Part shown: one piece after another, positions 50,469 to 59,785 of the stretch
Position numbering within the stretch: the stretch's first letter is position 1
Layout: the number at the start of each line of letters is the position of its first letter
Assembly (NCBI RefSeq): GCF_018403765.1
Contig: NZ_BOVQ01000006.1
Span: 1 to 64,000 of the forward strand
DNA from: Lactococcus nasutitermitis
GTDB taxonomy: Bacteria > Bacillota > Bacilli > Lactobacillales > Streptococcaceae
Length of the DNA: 64,000 nt
Direction: 5' to 3'
Notes under the pieces: model-generated
Databases searched by the model: none
Told to the model about the DNA's origin: nothing
Seen by the model: only the letters and a program-made list of their open reading frames with translations
Translations under genes and position numbers: made by a program

Positions 50469-52502
50469 ATGTTAAAGAGAATAATCATCATATCCAGTAT
50501 CATCACCGCATTTATAATAGCAATAACAATAGGGATTAGTTGGTATCTATTCAACCAACCAACAGTTGCAGTATCAGGTGTTATCAAGGATAAGGCAGGG
50601 AAAGTATATGTAGATAAAACAGTTCAAATCGCTGGGCAGAATATTCGGACGGATGCTTATGGACAGTTTTTTACACATCTGATACCAAACAAAAAATATC
50701 AAATTACTACGAATGAGTTGAATTTATCTTTACAAGCGGATAAAAACGGAAAACTTGTGACGAGCAATAATGGTTCAAGCAGCTTGGAGCTATCAACACC
50801 AAAAAACACCGTGCAGATGTCCATTCGATCTGGAGCGGCTTATCTTGACCAGACAAACAATGTCGCATACAATTCAAATAGACAAACGCTGACTTTTAAC
50901 TCAATTTTTCAGTTTGATAAGGGTGATAAGGTTGTTATTCCGCCAGACAGCACTAATCCTAACGGCTTAGCATTCAAAATCACGAGCTTAACCGAACAAA
51001 ATGGAAAAATCTCGGCAAAAGTTAAAACTGCTAAAATCCAAGAGGTATTAAACTCGCTGAAAATTCACACAGGTGAAATCACTGGCGACAAGCTAACAAC
51101 AACACGTACTCAAAACTATGCGCTTAAACCAACTGATTTTCAAATCGGTGACAACAAGACAACAAAACTAGTTCATGCTGAAATCCCAACCCTTCAGTTT
51201 CCAAAAGATAATGACAAATCTTATAGTGCAACAATCAAAGGTAGTGCAGATATCTCAGGCTCTTTTCAGCTTGATGTGAACTTGGATTTTTGGAATTCAA
51301 ACAATGATTCTATTGAAGTTCAAAATTCTTTAGCCATATCCCAAAATTTAACAGCAACTTTGAAGGCAACTGCAAAAAGTCAGATTAAAAATAAACTTTT
51401 CACTTATGACACACCAGTTCCCTTTGTTTCTGTAACAATTAACTCCTACATGAACGCCAGTGCAAAAGTAACTGCCAGTGAAGCTACGTCATTCAGTCCA
51501 GCAGTAAAAGTAAGCGCAACGCCACAAAAAGGAATTTCAATGTCTTATAACAATGCTGTTCCCCAGGCTTCGCTTGCTTTTGACGGTCAAGCAGATGGTG
51601 CCTTTGGATTTGAAATTGGACCTAATTTGACCGCTTATTTAGCAGATTTGTTCACAGTTGGTGCAAAAGTTGGTTTTGAAGGAAAAGCAACTGTTTCTGG
51701 CAAACTTTCGACGACTGGAGATAACAGCTTCTCTGGTTCAGGAAAACTTGATTTTGTGACCTATCTTGAAGCAGGTTCACCGTTTTTGAACTTAAGCAAA
51801 GAAATTGAAGTGATTCGCAATCCACTTTTTAGCGCAGAAATACAGTCTGGACAGGCAGATGTGAAAGCAGCGACAGATGCAGTAACCGCAGCAGAGAAAG
51901 CAAAATCAGATGCGGAAGCAAATGCGCAGAAAGCTGCACAATCACAAAGTATGAATTTGCAGCAGATTGCACAAGGAGATTTTAGTAGTATTTTAGGTAC
52001 TTGGAAAAATAATGCAGGTGAATCAATGACTATAACCACGACCTTGATAGGAAATTTTGAACCTCATAATACTAGTAAAAATGGAACTAGCGGTAGTTTT
52101 TATATACTACCTGGGAAGTTCTCCTCTAATACTTTGTTAATCATGTTTGATAATTATAGTGGAGCTGGAGATGGAGGAATCTGGTTTATTTCAAAAGGCC
52201 AGACTTTACCGATTAGCGCCTTTCAAAGTGGAAGTTCATCTGATGCAAAATCTGATAGTTCAGATTCAACAAAAGATAGAATAGTTATCGGAGACGGAGC
52301 TGGTTCATGGGTTTATATGCCTTCAAAATCTGCTTATTATAAAGTGAATTCTACACCTCAGCCCACTATTTCAACAGCTGACCAAGCAACAATCACTTCT
52401 TCCGTCCAAACTGCCCAAGTCTCCATCAATAATCTCACACAAAGTTGGGAAGCAACAACTAAAACAAGTTTACAAGCACGACTAGATAAAGTAAGAGGCT
52501 AA
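50469..52502 (+). CDS. Large membrane-anchored surface protein, his operon insert
   Basis: This 677-aa protein has one N-terminal helix (about residues 4-26), a short carboxypeptidase-regulatory-like beta domain (about 33-75), a long beta-rich middle, an Ala-rich coiled coil (about 465-495) and a DUF6287-like segment (MNLQQIAQGDFSSILGTWKN). There is no LPxTG motif. It is placed between hisD and hisB and has no visible link to histidine. AACAGGAG precedes the ATG. It probably sits on the outer face of the membrane; role unknown. Confidence 0.7.
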   Translation: MLKRIIIISSIITAFIIAITIGISWYLFNQPTVAVSGVIKDKAGKVYVDKTVQIAGQNIRTDAYGQFFTHLIPNKKYQITTNELNLSLQADKNGKLVTSNNGSSSLELSTPKNTVQMSIRSGAAYLDQTNNVAYNSNRQTLTFNSIFQFDKGDKVVIPPDSTNPNGLAFKITSLTEQNGKISAKVKTAKIQEVLNSLKIHTGEITGDKLTTTRTQNYALKPTDFQIGDNKTTKLVHAEIPTLQFPKDNDKSYSATIKGSADISGSFQLDVNLDFWNSNNDSIEVQNSLAISQNLTATLKATAKSQIKNKLFTYDTPVPFVSVTINSYMNASAKVTASEATSFSPAVKVSATPQKGISMSYNNAVPQASLAFDGQADGAFGFEIGPNLTAYLADLFTVGAKVGFEGKATVSGKLSTTGDNSFSGSGKLDFVTYLEAGSPFLNLSKEIEVIRNPLFSAEIQSGQADVKAATDAVTAAEKAKSDAEANAQKAAQSQSMNLQQIAQGDFSSILGTWKNNAGESMTITTTLIGNFEPHNTSKNGTSGSFYILPGKFSSNTLLIMFDNYSGAGDGGIWFISKGQTLPISAFQSGSSSDAKSDSSDSTKDRIVIGDGAGSWVYMPSKSAYYKVNSTPQPTISTADQATITSSVQTAQVSINNLTQSWEATTKTSLQARLDKVRG

Positions 52503-52545
52503 AATCTATTTAAACAAAAAATTATCATAACATAAGGAGAATACC

Positions 52546-53145
52546 ATGCGCACAGCACAAATCACCCGAAACACAAAAGAAACACAAATCACGCTTAGCG
52601 TCAATCTTGACGGCACAGGGCAAGCTGACATCACGACAGGTATCGGTTTTCTTGACCACATGCTGACGCTCCTCGCTTTTCACAGCGATATGGACATCGC
52701 GCTGACGGCGCACGGCGACCACGAAACGGTGGGCATGGACCCGCACCACGTAACCGAGGACATTGCCATTGCGCTGGGCAAATGTATCGACGAGGCGCTT
52801 GGCGAGCGGCGCGGGATTACGCGTTACGGCAGTTTCACGATTCCCATGGACGAGGCGCTGGTCACGACCAGCCTCGACATCAGCGGGCGCCCTTATCTCG
52901 TTTTTAACACGCCAGAGTTTGCTAATCCCAAGCTCGGCGGTTATGACAGCGAAATGACCGAGGAATTTTTCCGTGCGCTGAGCTACAACGCGGGCATTAC
53001 GGCGCACATCAACGCACATTATGGTAAGAACACGCACCATATCATCGAGGGGATGTTTAAGAGCTATGCCCGTGCGCTCAAAGAAGCTGTGCGGATTGAT
53101 GAGGAGAAGAAAAACGAAGTACCAAGCAGTAAAGGAATTTTGTGA
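52546..53145 (+). CDS. hisB: Imidazoleglycerol-phosphate dehydratase
   Basis: HisB (199 aa) is the single-domain dehydratase without the N-terminal phosphatase of the E. coli enzyme. Metal-binding GFLDHML, GMDPHHVTEDIAI and HHIIEGMFKSYARAL are present. AAGGAGAA precedes the ATG. Its GC content is much higher than the neighbourhood (39 of 60 bases in 52681-52740). Confidence 0.95.
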   Translation: MRTAQITRNTKETQITLSVNLDGTGQADITTGIGFLDHMLTLLAFHSDMDIALTAHGDHETVGMDPHHVTEDIAIALGKCIDEALGERRGITRYGSFTIPMDEALVTTSLDISGRPYLVFNTPEFANPKLGGYDSEMTEEFFRALSYNAGITAHINAHYGKNTHHIIEGMFKSYARALKEAVRIDEEKKNEVPSSKGIL

Positions 53146-53146
53146 A

Positions 53147-53559
53147 ATGAAAAATCTTTATCTGATTGGTGGACCAATGGGAATTGGAAAGACGACTGTT
53201 GGACATAATTCAGCGGATAAACTGTCGAATGCTGTTTATTTTGACGGCGATTGGGCTTGGGACTTGCACCTTTTGTAGTCAATGAAGAAACTATCAACAT
53301 GGTGGATAAAAATATTGCCTTTCTGCTGAAACAGTTTTTGACGAATATGCAGATTGAAAATGTCGTATTCACTTGAATCATGCACGAGCAGGAAATTATT
53401 GATAGAATTTTGACAGACAACGGTCGCAATCTTGACAGTTTAGCGGGAGCGCTTAGCTATTTGCTAAGGTATGAGAAAATAAATACTGTCAAATTTGATA
53501 GGACGGGTAAAACACCCGATGAAACGGTTAGCGAGATTTTGCAGCTTTATCAAATTTGA
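53147..53559 (+). pseudogene. Nucleotide kinase-like P-loop gene, broken twice
   Basis: The frame opens with MKNLYLIGGPMGIGKTTVG (Walker A) and GDWAWDLH, then shifts near 53268, where CACC probably replaced CACCC. The continuation PFVVNEETINMVDKNIAFLL ends at TGA 53374-53376 where the family has Trp (VFT-W-IMHEQEIID), then runs on to 53559. So one deletion and one nonsense change separate it from an intact gene of about 137 aa. It overlaps or abuts hisB. Confidence 0.75.
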
Positions 53560-53617
53560 CAAAACTAACATTAAATTAGAACGACTATTTAGAAAGACAG
53601 AAGAAATTTTGGATAAA

Positions 53618-54313
53618 ATGAAGAAAGAATTTTGGAAAAACACAACAGAAAATGACTTTCTTGGTGTATATTTAGAAGTACCATATTCAGAAAAAGATGA
53701 GGCGAAGCGCCTTGGAGCTTGGTGGGACAAAGAGAAGAGAAAATGGCAAATAGACGAAAATGCGAATCCTAGTAACTTTGAAAAATGGTTGACAGGCACT
53801 GATGATGCTGTCTTTATATACGATTACGCTTTTATTCTTGAAGGGAAAAGAGAATGTTGGAAATGCCATCGGCAAGTGCCAATTTATGCATATGCAATAG
53901 ATAACTTTATTCCTGATAATTTCGAATATTACATAAATCATGATGATATGATTGTTATTCCAATTTCAGGAAACCTTCCTCAGGAAGCTATAAGAATATT
54001 ATCAGACAAATTTAATTGCCAGTATAGGTATTCTAAAACGGCCAATAAGAAATATTTTGCGAATATATGTGATAATTGTAATGCATTGTTAGGGGATTTT
54101 GATACCTATGATGAATTAGAAGGACCATTTAGTTATTATTATAACGAAAAACTTCAAGCCTATATTATTAGGTTTTATCATGATGATAGGGAACTTAGCA
54201 TGAGTTCTGATTCAATTTTTTACCCTAATTCACCGATAAATTATCATGAAAGAATAAGTAGAATTATAGATTTGGAGACAAATAAAGTTTATGGAAATGA
54301 TATGTTCGGCTAG
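53618..54313 (+). CDS. DUF5710-type zinc-ribbon protein
   Basis: This 231-aa protein starts with a DUF5710-like motif (YLEVPYSEKDEAKRLGAWWDKEKRKW, about residues 14-39). It also has two CxxC pairs (CWKC near residue 84 and CDNC near 152) that could form a zinc site. The ATG at 53618 is the best start; the frame is open back to 53495 but would overlap the broken kinase. Lower GC than hisB and hisH. Function unknown. Confidence 0.65.
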   Translation: MKKEFWKNTTENDFLGVYLEVPYSEKDEAKRLGAWWDKEKRKWQIDENANPSNFEKWLTGTDDAVFIYDYAFILEGKRECWKCHRQVPIYAYAIDNFIPDNFEYYINHDDMIVIPISGNLPQEAIRILSDKFNCQYRYSKTANKKYFANICDNCNALLGDFDTYDELEGPFSYYYNEKLQAYIIRFYHDDRELSMSSDSIFYPNSPINYHERISRIIDLETNKVYGNDMFG

Positions 54314-54408
54314 ATGATACATTGTACTAAAAACTTATGATAAAGAGTCAAATTTGACAAGAATCAATTTGTCCATCTGACAACGTTTGAAAAAGGAGCA
54401 ATCACACC

Positions 54409-54740
54409 ATGAAATTTCAAAGGTCTACATCCGCTTCCTCGATCCAGAGAATCTGAGTTTTGCGATTTTTGAAAATGAAAAATCGATTGCAGCGGCTTGT
54501 GTTCATCTTGGAAAGGAATATAACGAACTGGAATCTTTCTTTGTTGCCGTTGATTTAGAAAATAAAGGCTACGGCTCAGAAATTTGGAATTGTTTGGAAA
54601 ATAAATTTCCTGCGCAGCGCTGGTGTGTTTCAACGCCAGTCTATTCCACGCGAAATCATTATTTTTACATGAAAAAATGCGGTTTTAAGCATATTGAAGA
54701 CCGCGAGAATATCAGTTATTTTGAAAAGGAGAATTTATGA
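54409..54740 (+). pseudogene. GNAT acetyltransferase with a one-base frameshift near its start
   Basis: AAAAGGAG and an ATG at 54409 are well spaced but lead out of frame after a few codons. The GNAT frame (KVYIRFLDPENLSFAIF..., FFVAVDLENKGYGSEIWNCLENK) is open from 54387 (TTG) to 54740. Adding one A to ATGAAATTTC gives MKISKVYIRF, a natural start, so one A was probably lost. Initiation at the TTG could still give a product. It overlaps hisH as ATGA. Confidence 0.65.
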
Positions 54741-55348
54741 TTAGTATCATCGACTACAATGTCGGCAACCTCCAGTCCGTAGAGGCAGCATTCGCACGGC
54801 TCGGCATGGAAACCACTATCACACGAGACCCAGCAATCATCAAAAAGTCGAACGCCATTGTCTTACCAGGCGTTGGCGCTTTTCCCATTGCCATGAAAAA
54901 TCTACAGGAATTTGGCTTAGTTGAACTTTTGCAAGCAGAAGCCGCTTCAGGCAAGCCGTTTCTTGGTATTTGTCTTGGGATGCAGGTGCTGTTTGACGAA
55001 GGCACGGAAAATGGCAAAACACAAGGTCTCGGACTGTTGACAGGTACGGTTGACCCTATCAGAACGGACGAAAAGCTTCCCCACATGGGCTGGAATCAGT
55101 TGAAATTTAATCAACCCAATCATTCACTTCTGTCAAAAATCACAGAGGGAGACGAAGCCTATTTCGTTCATTCCTACCAAGCAAATTGCCCGTCAGACGA
55201 ACTTATCGCGACGACCACTTACGGAAACATGACCATACCCGCAATTGTCGGACGTGATAATGTCCTCGGCTGTCAATTTCACCCTGAAAAATCAGGCGAA
55301 GTCGGACATAAGATTTTGACAGCTTTCAAAGAAATAATAGAAAAATAA
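54737..55348 (+). CDS. hisH: Imidazole glycerol phosphate synthase, glutaminase subunit
   Basis: HisH (203 aa) supplies ammonia from glutamine to HisF. The class I amidotransferase nucleophile lies in FLGICLGMQ, and the His/Glu pair in CQFHPEKSG. DYNVGNLQSV starts the protein. It overlaps the preceding GNAT gene by 4 nt. Confidence 0.95.
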   Translation: MISIIDYNVGNLQSVEAAFARLGMETTITRDPAIIKKSNAIVLPGVGAFPIAMKNLQEFGLVELLQAEAASGKPFLGICLGMQVLFDEGTENGKTQGLGLLTGTVDPIRTDEKLPHMGWNQLKFNQPNHSLLSKITEGDEAYFVHSYQANCPSDELIATTTYGNMTIPAIVGRDNVLGCQFHPEKSGEVGHKILTAFKEIIEK

Positions 55349-55358
55349 CTCAAACTAT

Positions 55359-56819
55359 CTATCTCTGAGCTTTTTTCCAGGGGTCTATGATGTTAATTAC
55401 AAGCGTCAAAAGTAACAAAATAAAACTTATCCAAGCTAATTTATGCAGACCATCAAAAAGAACTTGCCGTAAAGGAACTATTAAATTTGACGGAATACTT
55501 TTCAGCGCATTACTATCAGCTATTTTATTGATAAAGTTGAGCGTGAGCCGTTTATCGGTAGCGATAGCCGCTACAAATGTTTGATTGAGTGCAACGGACA
55601 TCGCAGAGAGAATGATCGTTGCTCCTAAAGTTCGGATGAGGGTGTTGAGCGCAGTCGCAGCGCCCAAATGCTCTATTTCCACGGATTCTTGTACGGCGAC
55701 AGTCATACCAGGATTGACAAGTCCAGCTGAAAGTCCCATTATTCCTCCTAAAATGAAGAGCCAAAGGATAGAAGCTGTCTCGGGCAATAGGATAAGTCCC
55801 AACGCTCCCGCAGCCATTAAACCAACTGCAAAGCTGACCGCCATTTTTTCGCCAAGTTTTTCGGTCAACCAGCCAGCCGAGCGCGCACCCAGCATGAGTA
55901 ACAGTGAACCTGGTATCAAAATCAAACCGCCGATTAAAGCTGTGACACCGACAACGCCTTGTCCCCAAGTCGGAAGATAGTTGGTATAAAAAGCAAAGAA
56001 ACCAAAAGTCAAGAAAGTCAACGCATTTTTAGCCATGAGTGATGGATTTTTAAAAAGAAGCAATGGGATAATCGGAGCTTGCGCCCGACTTTCTGCAAAA
56101 ACAAAAGCAATGAGCAAGAGAAAAGCGCCAATAAGCAAAAAACTAATCACTTTCCAGTTAATGACAAGGTTTCCCATCATCTGAAAAGCAAGCATAATCC
56201 CAATGACCATCAGACTTAATAAAAAAGCACCAAGATAATCAATCGCTTGTTTTGCCAAATGCAAATCTATTTTAAAATGACGCGCAATTTGAGAAATCAT
56301 GTAAAGTCCGATAGGAATATTGATGAAGAAAACCCAGCGCCAATCAAGGAGAGAAACGATGAGTCCGCCCACAAGAGGCCCTGCAATCGCAGCGAGTGAA
56401 TAAGAAGCGACCAATTTCCCAATCGCTCGTCGCCGGTCTTTCGCAGCAAATAAGTGTCCAAAAATCACGTAAGGAAGTTGTTGCATCGCACCAGCACCAA
56501 TTCCCATAAAGGCACGTGCAACAATCAGCATAGGCATATTGACAGACATTCCTTCAAATAAAGAACCAATAATAAAAAGGCTCGTGCCAGTAATAAACAT
56601 TTCTTTGAAACCAAAACGTTCAGAAAGTTTGTTCCAAATAGGACTTGTGACGGCTTGTGTCAGCATGAAAATCGTGACCACCCAGCTCATGAGTTGAATG
56701 CCGTGTAAGTCAGCCATCATGGAGGGCAACGCCGTTGCGACAATCGTTCCTTCAAGACCTGCCATCACTGTAGAGAGCGAAAACGCCCGTGTACTCAGCT
56801 TTTTTTGCTGTTCATTCAT
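55359..56819 (-). CDS. MFS drug transporter, 14-helix (DHA2) type
   Basis: This 486-aa protein has fourteen predicted helices and the EmrB/QacA-type features LEGTIVATALPSMMADL in helix 1, WNKLSERFGFKEMF in the first cytoplasmic loop, and RWVFFINIPIGL. It is a proton-driven multidrug exporter by family. It lies on the minus strand inside the his gene series, convergent to hisH, and is divergent from a MerR gene, its likely activator. The ATG follows AAAGAAGA. Confidence 0.85.
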   Translation of the reverse strand: MNEQQKKLSTRAFSLSTVMAGLEGTIVATALPSMMADLHGIQLMSWVVTIFMLTQAVTSPIWNKLSERFGFKEMFITGTSLFIIGSLFEGMSVNMPMLIVARAFMGIGAGAMQQLPYVIFGHLFAAKDRRRAIGKLVASYSLAAIAGPLVGGLIVSLLDWRWVFFINIPIGLYMISQIARHFKIDLHLAKQAIDYLGAFLLSLMVIGIMLAFQMMGNLVINWKVISFLLIGAFLLLIAFVFAESRAQAPIIPLLLFKNPSLMAKNALTFLTFGFFAFYTNYLPTWGQGVVGVTALIGGLILIPGSLLLMLGARSAGWLTEKLGEKMAVSFAVGLMAAGALGLILLPETASILWLFILGGIMGLSAGLVNPGMTVAVQESVEIEHLGAATALNTLIRTLGATIILSAMSVALNQTFVAAIATDKRLTLNFINKIADSNALKSIPSNLIVPLRQVLFDGLHKLAWISFILLLLTLVINIIDPWKKAQR

Positions 56820-56856
56820 GTTTGAAAATCTTCTTTCTTTTTGTTAATATATCCAT

Positions 56857-56888
56857 ATTATACAAAGTTAAAGTTACTTGAAGTCAAG
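56857..56888 (-). promoter_or_regulatory. MFS promoter with 19-bp spacer and dyad
   Basis: On the minus strand TTGACT (complement of 56882-56887) and TATAAT (56857-56862) are 19 bp apart, typical of MerR control. CTTGAAGTCAAG (56877-56888) is a perfect palindrome over the -35. Confidence 0.6.
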
Positions 56889-56929
56889 CAACAGATACTA
56901 AATGTTTTATGGAAAATTTGGAGAATAAC

Positions 56930-57325
56930 ATGGCTAAACATATTTCTAAAATCGCTGAAAGTCTTGGTATATCAGCACCGACACTTCGTTTTTATGAACA
57001 AAAAGGACTGTATAAAGCCCCACGTACACATTCAGGCATTCGGACTTTTGACGATGAAACCTTGCGTCAAATTTATAGTATTGTCCAGTATCGCAAAGCT
57101 GGCGTTCCTGTTGATGATGTGAAAAAAATTGTAGATACACCTGAAGCGCGTGAGATTCATTTGAACATTTTGAAAGAAAATCAGCAGAAAATTCAAATGC
57201 AAATTGAGGAATTACAACAAACACTAGACTTTTTAGAGTTCAAAATCGGCTGTTATCAAGGAGAAAATCCCGCTGGTCAATACTATCGCTTGGAAAATGA
57301 ATGGTTGCAAGCTGCTAAAAATTGA
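56930..57325 (+). CDS. MerR-family regulator
   Basis: This 131-aa protein has a MerR winged helix (HISKIAESLGISAPTLRFYEQKGLY...SGIRTFDDETLRQI) and a dimerisation helix. It has no metal-binding Cys pattern. GGAG lies 8 nt before the ATG at 56930; an in-frame ATG at 56909 would add seven residues. Divergent position suggests it controls the DHA2 exporter. Confidence 0.83.
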   Translation: MAKHISKIAESLGISAPTLRFYEQKGLYKAPRTHSGIRTFDDETLRQIYSIVQYRKAGVPVDDVKKIVDTPEAREIHLNILKENQQKIQMQIEELQQTLDFLEFKIGCYQGENPAGQYYRLENEWLQAAKN

Positions 57326-57371
57326 TAGCCTTGAATTTGTTGCTGATTAGGAAGATAATTTCAACACATAA

Positions 57372-57393
57372 TTTTTGACAAAACTGTCAAAAA
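57372..57393. repeat. Palindrome copy before the broken YcaQ gene
   Basis: TTTGACAAAACTGTCAAA with full T/A arms; a further CTGTCAAAAA half-site follows at 57399. Possible merR terminator. Confidence 0.7.
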
Positions 57394-57423
57394 ATTTCTG
57401 TCAAAAATGACAAAGGGGAACAC

Positions 57424-58590
57424 ATGCAAACAACATTTACTAAGCAACAAATTCGTCATTTTCTCATTTCTCATTACGGACTTGACAAGCTGGACAACTT
57501 TGGCAGAGGAAAAAGTGGTGTTCTGGCTTATATTACCCACGTTGCCAGTCTTCAGCAAGACCCGCTGAATATCATCGGGACAAATCCTGACATTATCCTT
57601 GCGAGTCGGATTTCTGACTATCGCCCTGAGCTGCTCCGCGAGCTACTTTACAGCGACGGCAAGCTCATGGAGGGCTGGGACAAAGAGTTCAGCATTTACC
57701 CGACGTAGGAGTGGGCGGCATTTGCCAACATTCGTGAAGCTTCTGGCAATGGCGCACTTGCAACGATTCGCTATCGTAAGCAAGATGATGCACTCGCCTT
57801 GATTGAAGAGGTTAAAAAGAAACTCGCCACAAGCGATATTCCCCTTTCAGCCCAAGATTTCCAACTTGGAAAATCGACTACAAGCCGCTGGGGCTCTGCT
57901 AACCTTGGCAACATTGCCCTGAGCTATCTCTGGTCAAAAGGCGAAGCTGTCATCGCTGAGCGCAACGAACGTCGGAAATTCTACAAAAGTTCAGCCCATT
58001 TACCGCAAGAAAATGCTTTTGACAACTTTGACGATTTCCTTGACTGGTATGTCCTGCGCCGTTTGTCAGGACTGGGCGCTTATTGGGCAAAAAATGGCGC
58101 ATCTTGGCAAGGACATTTTTTGACAGATCGAAAAATTGCCCTCGAACGTCTCGAAAAATTTGACAGAATTGTCAAAATTACTGTGGAAGACCTGAAAACA
58201 CCACTTTATCTGACCAGAGAAAATTATCAGAAACTTGTGAAAATCTGTGCAGATGATGAAACACACAATCAGCTCAGATTTATCGCCCCACTTGATAATC
58301 TCATCTGGGACAGAAAATTTATCAAAGAAATTTTCGATTTTGACTACGTGTGGGAGGTTTACAAGCCTGTCGAAAAACGACTTTTTGGCTATTATGTGCT
58401 GCCTATTCTCTACGGCGACAGCTTTATTGGTCGCTTAGAACCCGACCGTGATAAATCTCGAAAGAACAAGCTTCAAATCAAAAAGCTTTGGTTTGAAAAT
58501 GAAAGCTACGATACAGCAGAAATCCGAGCGAAGATAGAAAAAGAAGTTGCACGATATAACCAAAGATTTACCAGAAAGGATACAAAATGA
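57424..58590 (+). pseudogene. YcaQ-like winged-helix protein, broken by TAG
   Basis: The frame from 57424 to 58590 (388 codons) matches winged-helix proteins of the YcaQ/HTH_42 family, which include DNA glycosylase-like proteins. TAG at 57706-57708 interrupts it after SIYPT and the same frame goes on with EWAAFANIREA and continues to the end. One base change explains this. AAAGGGGAACAC precedes the ATG. Its end overlaps hisA as ATGA, so it was co-translated with the his genes. Confidence 0.78.
58159..58176. repeat. Palindrome copy inside the YcaQ-like gene
   Basis: TTTGACAGAATTGTCAAA, one mismatch; read as Phe-Asp-Arg-Ile-Val-Lys, a different frame from the LTELSK copies. Confidence 0.65.
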
Positions 58591-59300
58591 CACACATCAT
58601 CCCCGCGATTGACCTGCAAAATGGTCAAGCCGTCCGCCTATACAAGGGCGACTACGACCAGAAAACGATTTACAGCGACAAGCCAGAAGAACTCGCTGCA
58701 CGATTTGAAGCAATGGGTGTAGAATATCTGCACCTCGTTGACCTCGACGGCGCCAAAGCAGGTACAACAGCAAATCTCGCAACCATTCGCAAGATTAAAC
58801 AAGCGACCAATCTCAAAATAGAACTCGGTGGTGGGATTCGTGACCTCGAAACGCTTAAGCTTTATCTTGATGACGTCAAGCTTACGCGCGTGATTCTAGG
58901 CACAGCAGCCCTTAAAAATCCCGACTTCCTGAAAGCTGCATTGGCAAAATATGGGGCAGAGAAAATCGTCGTCGGCGTTGACATCAAAGATGGCAAAGTC
59001 GCGACTAGCGGCTGGCTCGAAACTTCCAGTACACCCTATTTGAACTTTTTGCATGAGCTTGAAGCAATCGGTGTGACAACGACAGTTATCACAGATATTT
59101 CCAAAGACGGCACGCTGACAGGACCAAATTTTGCACTCTACGATGAAATTGCCTGCGAAACAAAGTTAAATTTCGTTGTTTCAGGTGGTGTCAAAGATGC
59201 AAGCGACATCAAACAAGCACAGAAATCCGACTTTTACGGCATTATCGTCGGCAAAGCTTATTACGAAGGGAAAATTGACCTAGAAAGTGTCTTCAAATGA
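58587..59300 (+). CDS. hisA: ProFAR isomerase
   Basis: HisA (237 aa) is a TIM-barrel Amadori isomerase in histidine synthesis. IPAIDLQNGQAVRLYKGDY starts it, ELGGGIRDL and VDIKDGKVATSGW mark the phosphate sites, and ITDISKDGTLTGPN carries the second catalytic Asp. It overlaps its neighbours on both sides by 4 nt. Confidence 0.95.
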   Translation: MTHIIPAIDLQNGQAVRLYKGDYDQKTIYSDKPEELAARFEAMGVEYLHLVDLDGAKAGTTANLATIRKIKQATNLKIELGGGIRDLETLKLYLDDVKLTRVILGTAALKNPDFLKAALAKYGAEKIVVGVDIKDGKVATSGWLETSSTPYLNFLHELEAIGVTTTVITDISKDGTLTGPNFALYDEIACETKLNFVVSGGVKDASDIKQAQKSDFYGIIVGKAYYEGKIDLESVFK

Positions 59301-59785
59301 CAGAAGGAAAGCCAGATTATATCAAGTGGCTCCGCTCGAAAGTCGGGCATGACAAAGTTTTTATGAATTTTGTGGTGGCGCTAATTCGCAATGAAAAGGG
59401 TGAAGTGCTGATGCAACAACGTGGAGATTCTGATTTGTGGGGCTTTCCAGGCGGTTGCATTGAGTTGGGAGAGAGTTTTGAAGAAGCCTTGCACCGTGAA
59501 ATTTTTGAGGAAACGCAGATTCGAGAGTTTGAGATTGTTCGACAGCTTGGCACCTATAATTGGCGTGAATTTACCTATCCGAATGGTGATGTAGCGCAGC
59601 CGATTGATATTTGGTTTATTTGTAATCTGCATGGGACGGTTGATTTGACCTATCGTGACGAAGAGACGGAGGATTTGCGTTGGGTCGATTTGAAAAATCT
59701 GACAGTAGAATTGTTTAACAAAAAATTCAGCACAGCGATTGCGGATTATTTGGCATTTGCAAAAAATGAAAAGGAAAAACTATGA
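59297..59785 (+). CDS. NUDIX hydrolase
   Basis: This 162-aa protein has the NUDIX box [23 protein letters not shown] (about residues 51-73) after [15 protein letters not shown]. It sits between hisA and hisF with ATGA overlaps at both ends, so it is translated with them. HisI/HisE activities remove pyrophosphate from PR-ATP; whether this NUDIX enzyme could replace HisE is only a speculation from its place. Confidence 0.87.
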   Translation: MTEGKPDYIKWLRSKVGHDKVFMNFVVALIRNEKGEVLMQQRGDSDLWGFPGGCIELGESFEEALHREIFEETQIREFEIVRQLGTYNWREFTYPNGDVAQPIDIWFICNLHGTVDLTYRDEETEDLRWVDLKNLTVELFNKKFSTAIADYLAFAKNEKEKL

